DNA from: an uncultured Clostridia bacterium | GTDB taxonomy: Bacteria > Bacillota > Clostridia > Oscillospirales > Ruminococcaceae | Assembly (NCBI GenBank): GCA_944385905.1 | Contig: CALWZA010000007.1 | Coordinates: forward strand, 1 to 64,000 | Direction of reading: 5' to 3' | DNA: 64,000 nucleotides | In this document: positions 52,425 to 60,602 of the stretch, piece after piece | Layout: every line of letters begins with the position of its first letter | Numbering within the stretch: the stretch's first letter is position 1 | The notes under the pieces: generated by a model | Databases searched by the model: none | What the model was told of the DNA's origin: nothing | The model's input: the letters and a program-made list of their open reading frames with translations, nothing else | Position numbers and translations under genes: made by a program

Positions 52425-54758
52425 TTACACCATTTTGTCCTCATTGTCAATAGCCGATGGCTGTCCGGATATTATGCTTTCCAATTTGTCGCACAGTGCT
52501 GACGCGGCTTCAGCTTTAAAAGATTCGGCAAATAAACAAAGACCTTTTCCGGATTTTAAAGGCCTTATCAACGCCCGTGAGCCATCGTAATAATATTTTA
52601 CCCCTTCACCGAGGTCACAATTTGATGATTTTGCGAACCTTTTCAAGGTTTCGGTAACAGGAGCGGTTAAATTGATTTTTCTTGTTATGCAGCTAAAACT
52701 TGGTATTTCTTTTAACAAGTTAGACAATGTTTCCTTACGCTCAGCCAAAATCCTTACGATCATACACGCTAAAGTCAGTCCGTCGGTTACATACCTGTTG
52801 GATATTTTCTGAGCAAGTTTACGAGCTTCGACATCCGAGCCGCATGATGTATTGAAGTACCTCACCGGAATCAAATGATTAACTGTGATGTCTTTATCGA
52901 ATGCGGACGGAAAACTATAAGGCACTGACGATTGCACGCCTTTTTCCGCATTATATTTACATACTATCATCGCAAGCTGTTCATAGCCAACTTCTGTTTT
53001 GTCATTTAGTTTTGCTGAGGCTGAGCACCCGTCGTTTGCTAAAATTACAGTATCTGAGTTTTTATCTTTATAAAGCTCTCCAGGCAGAGACTTTAAAATT
53101 TCCGCAATAACATGTGAATCACACTTGATTGTTATGTTTTCAAAGCTGTCACGGCAGTTTTCACCGATTAAATTTTTAAGATAATCCTTGTATTTTTCCT
53201 TCAGGTCATCAGCATATTCGAGTTCTCCGAAATCCATTATATTTACCGATCTCCGCTCTCCTCGGTTTAGTGCTGATTCTATTTTTCGCTCAGCAGTCCG
53301 AGTCACGCACAATCCGCCGCGGTCACGCACATATATCCCCTCATCAGGATTTCCGCCGACAAATATTACGGCATCGGCATTTGTAACATCACAGCAGTAT
53401 ATTAGCTCCGGCAGGCAAGTATCTGTAATGCTGAATACTTTTACACCGCTTTCCGATAAACCCGAAGCGACCGCAGAAGAAACAGATTTTGAAAATCCGC
53501 CGCCCTCGCACCCTATTACGACCGAGCTGTTTCTCTCTATCGATGAGCCCACCGCTGTGCCTACTTTTGCCGCAAAAATCGAATAGCAGCTTCCTTCAAA
53601 ATTTAATCTGCCTGCTTCGTCTAAAAATGAACTGCTGGCCTTACCGCTTTTAACATCATAAGATACGGATGTACTGTCCTCTATCTCAATTCCGTTCCAT
53701 ATTCTGACACCTCTTTCCACGCAGCAATTTCTTCCTATTACTGAATTATCGCCGATAACAGCGCTCTTTTTTATATTTGTCTCCTGTCCTATTCTCACGC
53801 CGCCGCACACAACACAGCCGTTAATATCAGCTTTGTCTCCTATTACAGATTTGTTCATTATAACACAATCTGTTATTCTTGCTCCGTTTCCGATTATAAC
53901 ATTGTCTCCGATTACGCACTCCCCGCCTATCAGTACGCCGTCTCCTAATACAACATTTTTTCCTATAAAGGCTTTACCGTTTACAGCGTTTTCAATACAC
54001 TTCAGGCCGCTTGAAATATATGATCCTGACAAAGTCTTGAATCCGTCCAAAATGAGGTTTGCTCTGCCATTAAGCACGTCTTTATTGCACCTCAGATACG
54101 ACTCAATATCTCCTATGTCGCACCAATAGCCGCATTCGTTATAACTGTAAAGCTTTTTTCCTTTACGCATCAGTTTCGGAAACAGGTCTTTGGCGAAATC
54201 TTCTTGTCTGCCGATTGTTATTTCGTTCAACGCTGGTACCGACAAAAAGTACACACCGGTATTCGCGCTGTCAGTTATACAGCTTTCATAGGAAGGCTTT
54301 TCTATAAAGCCTTTAATACGCCCGCTTTCTTCCGCAAGCACAAGTCCGTACTCTCTCGGATCGCTTACTGATTTTGTGACGATTGTAACATCAGCATTTT
54401 TTGTCTTATGATAATTATACGCTGATCTTAAATCAAAATCGCATACTGCGTCACCGCTTATGACCAGAACCTCGTCACCGTTCCACGCTTTTCTTACACA
54501 CCCAGCCGTTCCCAGCGGACTTTCCTCAACACAATAGCTGAGCCTCATCTGAGAAAATGACTCACCATACCGTTCCATTATTTTTTCCGCCTGATACATA
54601 AGAGTTACTGTAGCTTCTCTGAATCCGTTTCTGATAAGCAGATCAAAAATATGTTCGAGAACCGGTTTTCCGCATATTTCGGCAAGAGGTTTCGGTCTTG
54701 CGCATGTTATCGGGCGAAGTCTTGTTCCTTCTCCTCCGGCAAGAATTATAACCTGCAT
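52425..54758 (-). CDS. Sugar nucleotidyltransferase fused to a degenerate phosphohexomutase
   Basis: The 777-residue protein combines a nucleotidyltransferase (LAGGEGTRLRPITCARPKPL, residues 6-25, and the VISGDAVCDFD metal site near 98), a left-handed beta-helix of hexapeptide repeats (about 245-350, I/V-GDN-type) and a C-terminal phosphoglucomutase/phosphomannomutase fold (about 375-777). The expected mutase catalytic loop TASHNP is replaced by FVGGNPDE (466-473) without Ser, and the metal loop DGDGDR by NDGCSASA (575-582). So the first half probably makes an NDP-sugar, such as GDP-mannose or a related sugar, while the second half is likely inactive or regulatory. It is a single gene. Confidence 0.9.
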   Translation of the reverse strand: MQVIILAGGEGTRLRPITCARPKPLAEICGKPVLEHIFDLLIRNGFREATVTLMYQAEKIMERYGESFSQMRLSYCVEESPLGTAGCVRKAWNGDEVLVISGDAVCDFDLRSAYNYHKTKNADVTIVTKSVSDPREYGLVLAEESGRIKGFIEKPSYESCITDSANTGVYFLSVPALNEITIGRQEDFAKDLFPKLMRKGKKLYSYNECGYWCDIGDIESYLRCNKDVLNGRANLILDGFKTLSGSYISSGLKCIENAVNGKAFIGKNVVLGDGVLIGGECVIGDNVIIGNGARITDCVIMNKSVIGDKADINGCVVCGGVRIGQETNIKKSAVIGDNSVIGRNCCVERGVRIWNGIEIEDSTSVSYDVKSGKASSSFLDEAGRLNFEGSCYSIFAAKVGTAVGSSIERNSSVVIGCEGGGFSKSVSSAVASGLSESGVKVFSITDTCLPELIYCCDVTNADAVIFVGGNPDEGIYVRDRGGLCVTRTAERKIESALNRGERRSVNIMDFGELEYADDLKEKYKDYLKNLIGENCRDSFENITIKCDSHVIAEILKSLPGELYKDKNSDTVILANDGCSASAKLNDKTEVGYEQLAMIVCKYNAEKGVQSSVPYSFPSAFDKDITVNHLIPVRYFNTSCGSDVEARKLAQKISNRYVTDGLTLACMIVRILAERKETLSNLLKEIPSFSCITRKINLTAPVTETLKRFAKSSNCDLGEGVKYYYDGSRALIRPLKSGKGLCLFAESFKAEAASALCDKLESIISGQPSAIDNEDKMV

Positions 54759-54828
54759 ATATATTTCTCCAATACTTTTTAGTAAAATTAGTATTATCGT
54801 GGAATCAATATTTATGCAGATGACATGT

Positions 54829-54861
54829 AATTTCGGGCGGCGCGCTTTAAAAACGCACTGC
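54829..54861 (-). terminator. Hairpin between hflX and the nucleotidyltransferase gene
   Basis: GCCCG-type arms, CGGGC (about 54834-54838) and GCCCG (about 54859-54863), enclose an inner CGCG/CGCA pairing. The T tract is short, so terminator function is likely but unproven. Confidence 0.45.
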
Positions 54862-54870
54862 CCGTTAAAG

Positions 54871-56118
54871 TCAGGTTTGATAAGCTTTTATCTTAGGAAG
54901 TATTTTGATGTCAACAAGAACGTCGGCATAAATGCCGTCTTCACGGTACTCTTCAGAATACACTTTTCCTTTCTCACGAATCAGATTTAAAAGTCCAGCC
55001 ATATTAAACGGCAAACAAATTTTCATTCGTTTTGATGTTTCGGGAAGTGCTTTTTCTATTGCCTCCAACAGCTGAGGTATTCCCTTGCCTAGCTTAGCGG
55101 AGATTTTAACTGTATCGGCAATACCGGCTGTATCAAGATTGTCAATTCCTTCGACAAGGTCGCATTTATTGAGAACTGTTATTACAGGGATTCCCTCACA
55201 CCCAAGCTCTGAGAGCAGTTTCATAGTTACCTCAGCCTGATCTTTTACGTCTTCGGCTGAGGCGTCGCAGATATGAAGTATTACATCGGCGTTTGCCGCT
55301 TCCTCAAGGGTTGACTTAAACGCTTCGACAAGGTGATGAGGCAGACGCCGTATCAAACCGACTGTGTCTACAAGCATAACGCTTCGTCCGTCCGGAAGTT
55401 CAATCGCTCTGGATGTTGTTTCAAGCGTTGCGAACAGTTTGTTTCCCGCAAGCACTCCGGCATCCGTTAATGTGTTGATCAAAGTAGATTTTCCGACGTT
55501 TGTATACCCAACTATCGCGCAGACAAGCACGTTATCCTTTTTTCTGCGCTCCCTCGCAAGTCCTCTGCGCTTTTCGATATCCTTTAGCTCCTTTGAAAGA
55601 GTTTGTATTCTTGCTCTAATATGCCGTTTATCAGTTTCAAGCTTTGTTTCTCCGGGTCCTCTCGTTCCGATACCTCCTCCGAGACGTGAAAGCTTTAATC
55701 CCATTCCCGCAAGTCTAGGAAGTCTGTATTTATTTTGCGCAAGCTCAACCTGAAGTCTTCCCTCTTTTGTAGTCGCGCGCTGAGCGAAAATATCCAAAAT
55801 AAGCATTGTTCGGTCGATTGTATAACAGTCGGTCGCTTTTTCGATGTTTCTTATCTGAGTTGCTGTCAGTTCGCTGTCAAAAATAATTTGGTCTACGTCA
55901 AGTTCTTTGCATTTATCCGCTATTTCTGCAAGCATTCCAGAACCGATGCAGCTGGCGCTGTCATATGTCGGGCGCTTCTGAATTATTTTTATTACAGTTT
56001 CTCCGCCTGCTGTATCGACGAGCTCGGCAAGCTCTGCTATAGATTGTTCGGCGTCATACTCCCCGATATCTACCGAAACCAGCATTATTTTAGGCTTTTT
56101 TATTTCTGTTTCGAACAA
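54871..56118 (-). CDS. hflX: GTPase HflX
   Basis: HflX is a ribosome-associated GTPase that splits stalled ribosomes after heat stress. The 415-residue protein has an N-terminal HflX domain (AELAELVDTAGGETV), a linking region RLPRLAGMGLKLSRLGGGIGTRGPGETKLETDKRH (the family GGxGxRGPGE signature near residue 150), a G domain with VGYTNVGKSTLINTL, DTVGLIRRLPHHLVEAFKSTLEE, and NKCDL. The C-terminal domain is typical. It is 25 bases downstream of the aminopeptidase. Confidence 0.97.
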   Translation of the reverse strand: MFETEIKKPKIMLVSVDIGEYDAEQSIAELAELVDTAGGETVIKIIQKRPTYDSASCIGSGMLAEIADKCKELDVDQIIFDSELTATQIRNIEKATDCYTIDRTMLILDIFAQRATTKEGRLQVELAQNKYRLPRLAGMGLKLSRLGGGIGTRGPGETKLETDKRHIRARIQTLSKELKDIEKRRGLARERRKKDNVLVCAIVGYTNVGKSTLINTLTDAGVLAGNKLFATLETTSRAIELPDGRSVMLVDTVGLIRRLPHHLVEAFKSTLEEAANADVILHICDASAEDVKDQAEVTMKLLSELGCEGIPVITVLNKCDLVEGIDNLDTAGIADTVKISAKLGKGIPQLLEAIEKALPETSKRMKICLPFNMAGLLNLIREKGKVYSEEYREDGIYADVLVDIKILPKIKAYQT

Positions 56119-56143
56119 TCAAATCAATTCCTATCTTGAAAGA

Positions 56144-57373
56144 TTATATGCTCCAGTTTCCGTCTTTAAACACCTGCACAGCCTTGCCGTCCTTTGTATA
56201 TCCTACTATGCTTAAGTCTGATGCTCCTACCATAAAATCAACATGAATCATGGACTCGTTTACACCGTAATCTTTAAGCTCGTCTCTCGTCATATTCTCA
56301 TATCCGTCTATGCAGTTTGAGTAGCCTTCTCCGAGAGCTATATGACAGCTCGCGTTTTCGTCAAACAGAGTTGAATAATACAAAATATTCTGATTTGATA
56401 TGGGCGAATTATACGGAACAAGCGCAACCTCACCAATCATACATGAGCCTTCGTCGGAGTTTATCATTTTTTCAAGAGCATCTTTCCCCTTTTCAGCCTC
56501 ACAGGAAACCGCTTTTCCGTCCTTGAAAGTTATTGAAAAGTTTTCAATAAGCTGTCCCTGATAAGACAATGGCTTGGTTGAGACAACTTTTCCCTCCGCC
56601 TTGCCCTTCATCGGAGTTGTAAACACCTCAATAGTAGGCATATTCGGATTAAAATAGTGTCCCTTTAAATCTGTTTCTCCTCCGCCGCACCAATTCGATT
56701 TGGGGGTGAGCCAAACTTTAAAGTCGGTTCCGTTTGAGCTTTTATACTCAAGGCGGTCAAAGCGGTATGAATTAAGCTTTGCGCATATGTCCTTGAAGTT
56801 TTCGTTTACGTTCTTCCACACCGCAATTGGGTCATTGTCTTTTGTAACATAAACGGTTTCCAAAATAGCGTTCCAGAGCTTTTCAACCGCAACTGACTTT
56901 CTCTCGTTTTTGAAAACTTTTTTTGCCCACTTTTCGGAAGGTACCGCCGCAATTGTCCACTGATGCTTATTCTCCATCAAATCAGTGTATTTTTTTGTTA
57001 CCTTATAAATATTTCTGTTTGACTTCTGCATTTTTTCGGCGTTTACACCGTTAAGCCCGTCGGGATCGTCTGAAGATATATGAATCCTGACCGGTAGCTC
57101 CTCGGACATCCACTTGAATTTCTCCTCCTGCCACGGCAAAACCTCGGAAAGAGCGGATACGCTTTGATGACGGTAATTGAGCTTTGTGACAGCCTGATCT
57201 CTCCACTCGACCCTCACGTTTTTCGCACCGGCTTTATATGCCTCGTCTACAACCATTTCGGCAAATTTATGCTGGTCTACCGCCGCATATACGAGGACGT
57301 ACTGCCCTTTTTGAACGTTTGCTCCGACTCTGACTATCAGCTTTGCGTATTTTTTCATTACTGACTTCAACAT
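56144..57373 (-). CDS. Aminopeptidase, M29 family (AmpS/PepS-like)
   Basis: The 409-residue cytoplasmic enzyme resembles clan MQ aminopeptidases: the N-terminal domain KKYAKLIVRVGANVQKGQYVLVYAA, and the C-terminal metal domain with GGETDLKGHYFNPNMPTIEVFTTP, EVALVPYNSPISNQN, and the ligand block ENASCHIALGEGY followed by NESMIHVDFMVG (with the typical H-D ligands). Such enzymes remove N-terminal residues from peptides, using Zn or Co. The long N-terminal half is somewhat divergent. It lies 20 bases after the cyclase gene and 25 before hflX. Confidence 0.9.
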   Translation of the reverse strand: MLKSVMKKYAKLIVRVGANVQKGQYVLVYAAVDQHKFAEMVVDEAYKAGAKNVRVEWRDQAVTKLNYRHQSVSALSEVLPWQEEKFKWMSEELPVRIHISSDDPDGLNGVNAEKMQKSNRNIYKVTKKYTDLMENKHQWTIAAVPSEKWAKKVFKNERKSVAVEKLWNAILETVYVTKDNDPIAVWKNVNENFKDICAKLNSYRFDRLEYKSSNGTDFKVWLTPKSNWCGGGETDLKGHYFNPNMPTIEVFTTPMKGKAEGKVVSTKPLSYQGQLIENFSITFKDGKAVSCEAEKGKDALEKMINSDEGSCMIGEVALVPYNSPISNQNILYYSTLFDENASCHIALGEGYSNCIDGYENMTRDELKDYGVNESMIHVDFMVGASDLSIVGYTKDGKAVQVFKDGNWSI

Positions 57374-57393
57374 TTAACATTATTCCTTTCTGT

Positions 57394-57954
57394 TTATATC
57401 TTTATAAGCACAGCTCTGCAAGGCGCTCCGTCAAATCCTCTTATTTTCAGCGGCGCTGCCGAAAGTAGGTAATCACCTTTCTCAACGCTGTTTAAAACCA
57501 GTCCTTCGAGCAGTGCAATACCCTTACCTAGCAGTATTTTATGAACATCCGATGCTCCGACGGTTTGGTTTTCAACGCCTATCAGCATAATATTACTGAC
57601 AGCAAATATCTCGGCCGCTTTATCGGTTATATTAGGATTTCCTTTTAACAAAATGCGCTTTTTTGAGCAGCCGCATATCTTTTCAGCGTCCTTTGCCGTC
57701 ATCATCCCGTTAAACGACACTACCGAAGCTTCTCCCACAAAAACATCTGCAGGTATCTCATCAATTGTTTTTCCGCCTGATATAAAATGAAAAGGCGCAT
57801 CGGCATGGGTACCGTTATGAGCGCACATTGATAAAGCCGATAAATTACATATATCTCCTTTATCTGTCGACATTATTCTTTCATATTCAGGCTTTGGATC
57901 CCCTGGATAGACCTCAGCAGAAAAGAGCTCTTTTGAAATATCATAAACTTTCAT
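57394..57954 (-). CDS. Cyclase family protein (arylformamidase/KynB-like hydrolase)
   Basis: This 186-residue protein belongs to the cyclase/KynB metal-dependent hydrolase fold. The N-terminus KVYDISKELFSAEVYPGDPKPEYERI matches the (D-[IV]-[ST]) strand and the PGDP loop. The metal site HNGTHADAPFHF (His-x3-His-x-Asp-like, HxGTHxDxPxH, near residue 53) is complete, and the end includes RGFDGAPCRAVLI. Kynurenine formamidases, other amidases and cyclases share this fold, so the substrate is unclear. The ATG at 57954 is favoured over an in-frame ATG at 58005, which lies inside the upstream gene. Confidence 0.85.
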   Translation of the reverse strand: MKVYDISKELFSAEVYPGDPKPEYERIMSTDKGDICNLSALSMCAHNGTHADAPFHFISGGKTIDEIPADVFVGEASVVSFNGMMTAKDAEKICGCSKKRILLKGNPNITDKAAEIFAVSNIMLIGVENQTVGASDVHKILLGKGIALLEGLVLNSVEKGDYLLSAAPLKIRGFDGAPCRAVLIKI

Positions 57955-57973
57955 ATAAAAATTCCTGTTATTC

Positions 57974-58648
57974 TCACGGATGAGGCTTTCCTTCGCGGTA
58001 GGCACGCATTATATCCTTAAAAATCTCTCCGCTTGACGGAGGCGTCCATGTTATAGCGTTTGCTCCTGCGCTGACTGTTTGAGCTATAGACTCGTCTGTC
58101 GGGCCGCCTGTGGCAATTACAGGGAAATCAGGATATCTCTTTTTTATTTCTGCAACTATTTTTGGGGTGTTGGCGGCGGCTGAGACGTTAAAAATTGTCG
58201 CTCCCGCCCTTATCCGGCTTTCAAAATCTGTTTCCTCATTTACAACCGTCACAACAACCGGAATATCAATTCGTTTTGTTATTTCCGCAATAACCTCATC
58301 CTTTGTAGGCGCATTTACTACAACGCCGATTGCACCCTGCATTTCAGCATATGAAGCAAGATGCTCGACTCTGTTTCCCTGAGTAAGTCCTCCTCCTACC
58401 CCTGCAAAAACAGGAATATCCGATGCCAAAAGAAGCGCTTGCGTAATAACAGGCTGCGGAGTAAACGGGTATACCGCTATTACCGCATCGGCGTTTACAT
58501 TTTTTATTATTGACAAATCCGTTGAAAAAACCAACGATTTAATAAGCTTTCCGAATATTGTTATACCGGTGCACTTGCTTATAGGCTCGGGTACTCTAAG
58601 TGCGAACTTTCTCAATGTTCCGCTTACATTCGGAGGATTAGTTATCAT
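57974..58648 (-). CDS. TIM-barrel hydrolase-like protein (uncharacterised family)
   Basis: The 224-residue single-domain protein reads VSGTLRKFALRVPEPISKC, IFGKLIKSLVFSTDLSII, DAVIAVYPFTPQPVITQAL, PVFAGVGGGLTQG and FPVIATGGPTDESIAQTVSAGANAITWTPPSSGEIF. The alternating strand-helix pattern and ATGG/GAN loops suggest a phosphate-binding TIM barrel related to tryptophan-synthesis or NanE-like barrels. A widespread clostridial family, often labelled simply 'hydrolase', matches; no activity is known. It has a strong promoter at 58707-58735 and is 19 bases from the cyclase gene. Confidence 0.85.
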   Translation of the reverse strand: MITNPPNVSGTLRKFALRVPEPISKCTGITIFGKLIKSLVFSTDLSIIKNVNADAVIAVYPFTPQPVITQALLLASDIPVFAGVGGGLTQGNRVEHLASYAEMQGAIGVVVNAPTKDEVIAEITKRIDIPVVVTVVNEETDFESRIRAGATIFNVSAAANTPKIVAEIKKRYPDFPVIATGGPTDESIAQTVSAGANAITWTPPSSGEIFKDIMRAYREGKPHP

Positions 58649-58706
58649 AATAATTTATCCTTTCCCATAATATTTATATAATTACTTCTATTATATTCTA
58701 TTTGAT

Positions 58707-58735
58707 ATTTTACTACAAACGCACCGGATTGTCAA
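58707..58735 (-). promoter_or_regulatory. Promoter of the TIM-barrel to hflX operon
   Basis: Consensus TTGACA (58735-58730) and TAAAAT (58712-58707) on the minus strand are 17 bases apart, about 60 bases upstream of the first start codon. Confidence 0.75.
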
Positions 58736-58856
58736 ACCGATATCAAACAACTCATATTCGATGTGCCAATATTCCAGATTATTAACATACAAGTCATATT
58801 ATAAACATTTCATGTGTTTAAGCACTAAAGTACTATTACATTTATACACATAAAAA

Positions 58857-58886
58857 AGCCTGCCGTCCTATTTAAGACCGCAGGCT
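58857..58886 (-). terminator. Terminator of the coaX-S component operon
   Basis: The stem 58857-58867 with 58876-58886 has one mismatch; on the minus strand it is followed by TTTTTT. It lies 16 bases after the transporter stop. Confidence 0.85.
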
Positions 58887-58902
58887 CCTCTGCTGATTAT
58901 GA

Positions 58903-59520
58903 TTACTTTAGCTTTGCAATTTTTCTGAGCGGAAGCGCTATTGCCGCAGCTACCGCCCCTGCAACTATTATTTCCATTACAGCGTTAAGTCCGCCCCACG
59001 CTATTATAAAGCTGATATAATTGTCTCCCATCATTGCTGATACGTCGCTGTTTCCGACAAAGCAAATATATATCAATGACAGAACCATTGCTGAATGAAG
59101 CAGTGTGGCTAAAACTGCCGACACAGCGGCCGCGGGCACTGCTTTAATTTTTGTACTAAGAAATGAAAAAATTATTGTTGCAGCAACCGGAAAAATAATT
59201 CGCGGCACAAGACAAATAAACAAGCTCCACATATTTCCGAACTGAGAAAGAGGAGTGAACGCAAACGCTGACGGCTGTGCTATACCGATAGTAGACCACC
59301 AAATCAATGAGCACACTCCCATGACTCCGCCCATATATAATGAAATTTTTTTGCTGCCCATCAGCGCAAGACAAAGCGGCGGTATATGAGCCAATGTCGC
59401 GACTATTCCCGGGCCCAACGGCAGTGAGCCGAGCGGAGTGAAGCAGAAAATTACTTCAATCGCTGTAAATAATGCCATGATTGTTAAGGTTCTGATGTTC
59501 AGTTTTTTTGTAGTTGACAT
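58903..59520 (-). CDS. ECF transporter S component, probably for pantothenate
   Basis: The 205-residue protein has six hydrophobic segments and ECF S-component features: RTLTIMALFTAIEVIFCFTPLG, PLGPGIVATLAHIPPLCLALM and GVMGVCSLIWWSTIG. Fifty bases upstream lies coaX (pantothenate kinase), and in several Firmicutes the pantothenate S component PanT has this context, so pantothenate is the most likely vitamin. The general EcfAA'T module is not in the window. No vitamin riboswitch was found. The assignment of the ligand is inference from neighbours. Confidence 0.8.
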   Translation of the reverse strand: MSTTKKLNIRTLTIMALFTAIEVIFCFTPLGSLPLGPGIVATLAHIPPLCLALMGSKKISLYMGGVMGVCSLIWWSTIGIAQPSAFAFTPLSQFGNMWSLFICLVPRIIFPVAATIIFSFLSTKIKAVPAAAVSAVLATLLHSAMVLSLIYICFVGNSDVSAMMGDNYISFIIAWGGLNAVMEIIVAGAVAAAIALPLRKIAKLK

Positions 59521-59570
59521 ATTATTACTCCTTGCTGCTGTCCGTTTCGGTACAGCGCTTTTATTCAGGC

Positions 59571-60341
59571 TTAATCAACATTCTTCTTGTAAATAAGATA
59601 CAGTCCGTCAACCAACAGATTTGAATCGATTATTACCTCTCTTCTGCAATGCTCGACAATTGACGGCGCAAGCCCTCCGGTGGCTATTACAGCTGCGTCT
59701 TCGCCGAGAATCTCTTTATAGCGGTCAATCATTCCGTCAATCATCGACGCTGTTCCCAATACTATTCCGGATTTCATACAGTCTATTGAGTTAGTTCCTA
59801 TTACAGTATTGCCTGTCAGCTCCGTATTGATGTGGGGCAACTGCGCAGTTCCGGAAGAGAGGGCGGATAATGACACGCGCACTCCAGGAAAAATAGATCC
59901 CCCCAAAAACGCTCCGTGGCGGTCTATTGCGGATATAGTAGTCGCTGTACCTAAATCAAAAATAATCATCGGACAGCGGTACTTTGCAAGCGCCCCTACC
60001 GCTCCGCAAACCAAGTCCGCTCCGAGTGTCGCCGGATTATCAATTTTTATATCCAATCCGGTTTTTATGCCCGGACCCACTACCATTACTCTGCATGAGA
60101 ATAATTTCGTAAGCGCTTTCTTGAGAGTTGGTACTAACGGTGGTACAACAGTTGAAACAATCGCTCCCGTAAAATCAGACGGAGAATATCCGTATAGTCT
60201 TATGATATCAGCAAATTCAATCGCATACTGATCCTCCATTTTAGAGGCTTCGGTTGCAACTCTCGATGTGAATCTGAGCTGATCGTTTTCAAAAGCTCCT
60301 AGTACAATATTCGTATTTCCGACGTCAACAGTAAAAATCAT
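59571..60341 (-). CDS. coaX: Type III pantothenate kinase
   Basis: CoaX phosphorylates pantothenate, the first step to coenzyme A, and unlike CoaA is not feedback-inhibited by CoA. The 256-residue protein has the ASKHA phosphate loop MIFTVDVGNTNIVLGAF (residues 1-17) and the conserved blocks GADLVCGAVGALAKY, IIFDLGTATTISAI (near residue 125) and GGSIFPGV, ending ATGGLAPSI. It starts an operon with the ECF S component. Type III enzymes need a monovalent cation. Confidence 0.96.
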   Translation of the reverse strand: MIFTVDVGNTNIVLGAFENDQLRFTSRVATEASKMEDQYAIEFADIIRLYGYSPSDFTGAIVSTVVPPLVPTLKKALTKLFSCRVMVVGPGIKTGLDIKIDNPATLGADLVCGAVGALAKYRCPMIIFDLGTATTISAIDRHGAFLGGSIFPGVRVSLSALSSGTAQLPHINTELTGNTVIGTNSIDCMKSGIVLGTASMIDGMIDRYKEILGEDAAVIATGGLAPSIVEHCRREVIIDSNLLVDGLYLIYKKNVD

Positions 60342-60383
60342 TTCAACTCTCCTATTATTATAAAGCTGATTGCCTGTATTTAA

Positions 60384-60412
60384 AGTATACTACAATCTAC
60401 AAAAAAATGCAA
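60384..60412 (-). promoter_or_regulatory. Promoter of coaX
   Basis: TTGCAT (60412-60407) and TATACT (60389-60384) on the minus strand are 17 bases apart; the region is shared with the divergent GH74 promoter 50 bases away. Confidence 0.65.
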
Positions 60413-60461
60413 GCAGGTTTAATTTTTTTCGCAGGTTTAATGAAAATAAATACATTTTATA

Positions 60462-60490
60462 TTGACAACTGAGCATTATGCTGATAATAT
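60462..60490 (+). promoter_or_regulatory. Promoter of the GH74 gene
   Basis: Consensus TTGACA (60462-60467) and TAATAT (60485-60490) are 17 bases apart. The transcript leader to the start codon at 60603 is about 105 bases. Confidence 0.7.
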
Positions 60491-60602
60491 TTACTTAGCT
60501 GTTTTGAAAATCGGTATCAGTCGCATCTGCTATCAGTTTTTATTCGGCTTAATATTTTGAAAATGCTTATATTTGCCGTTTATCGGCGGAAAGGATGAGG
60601 TC

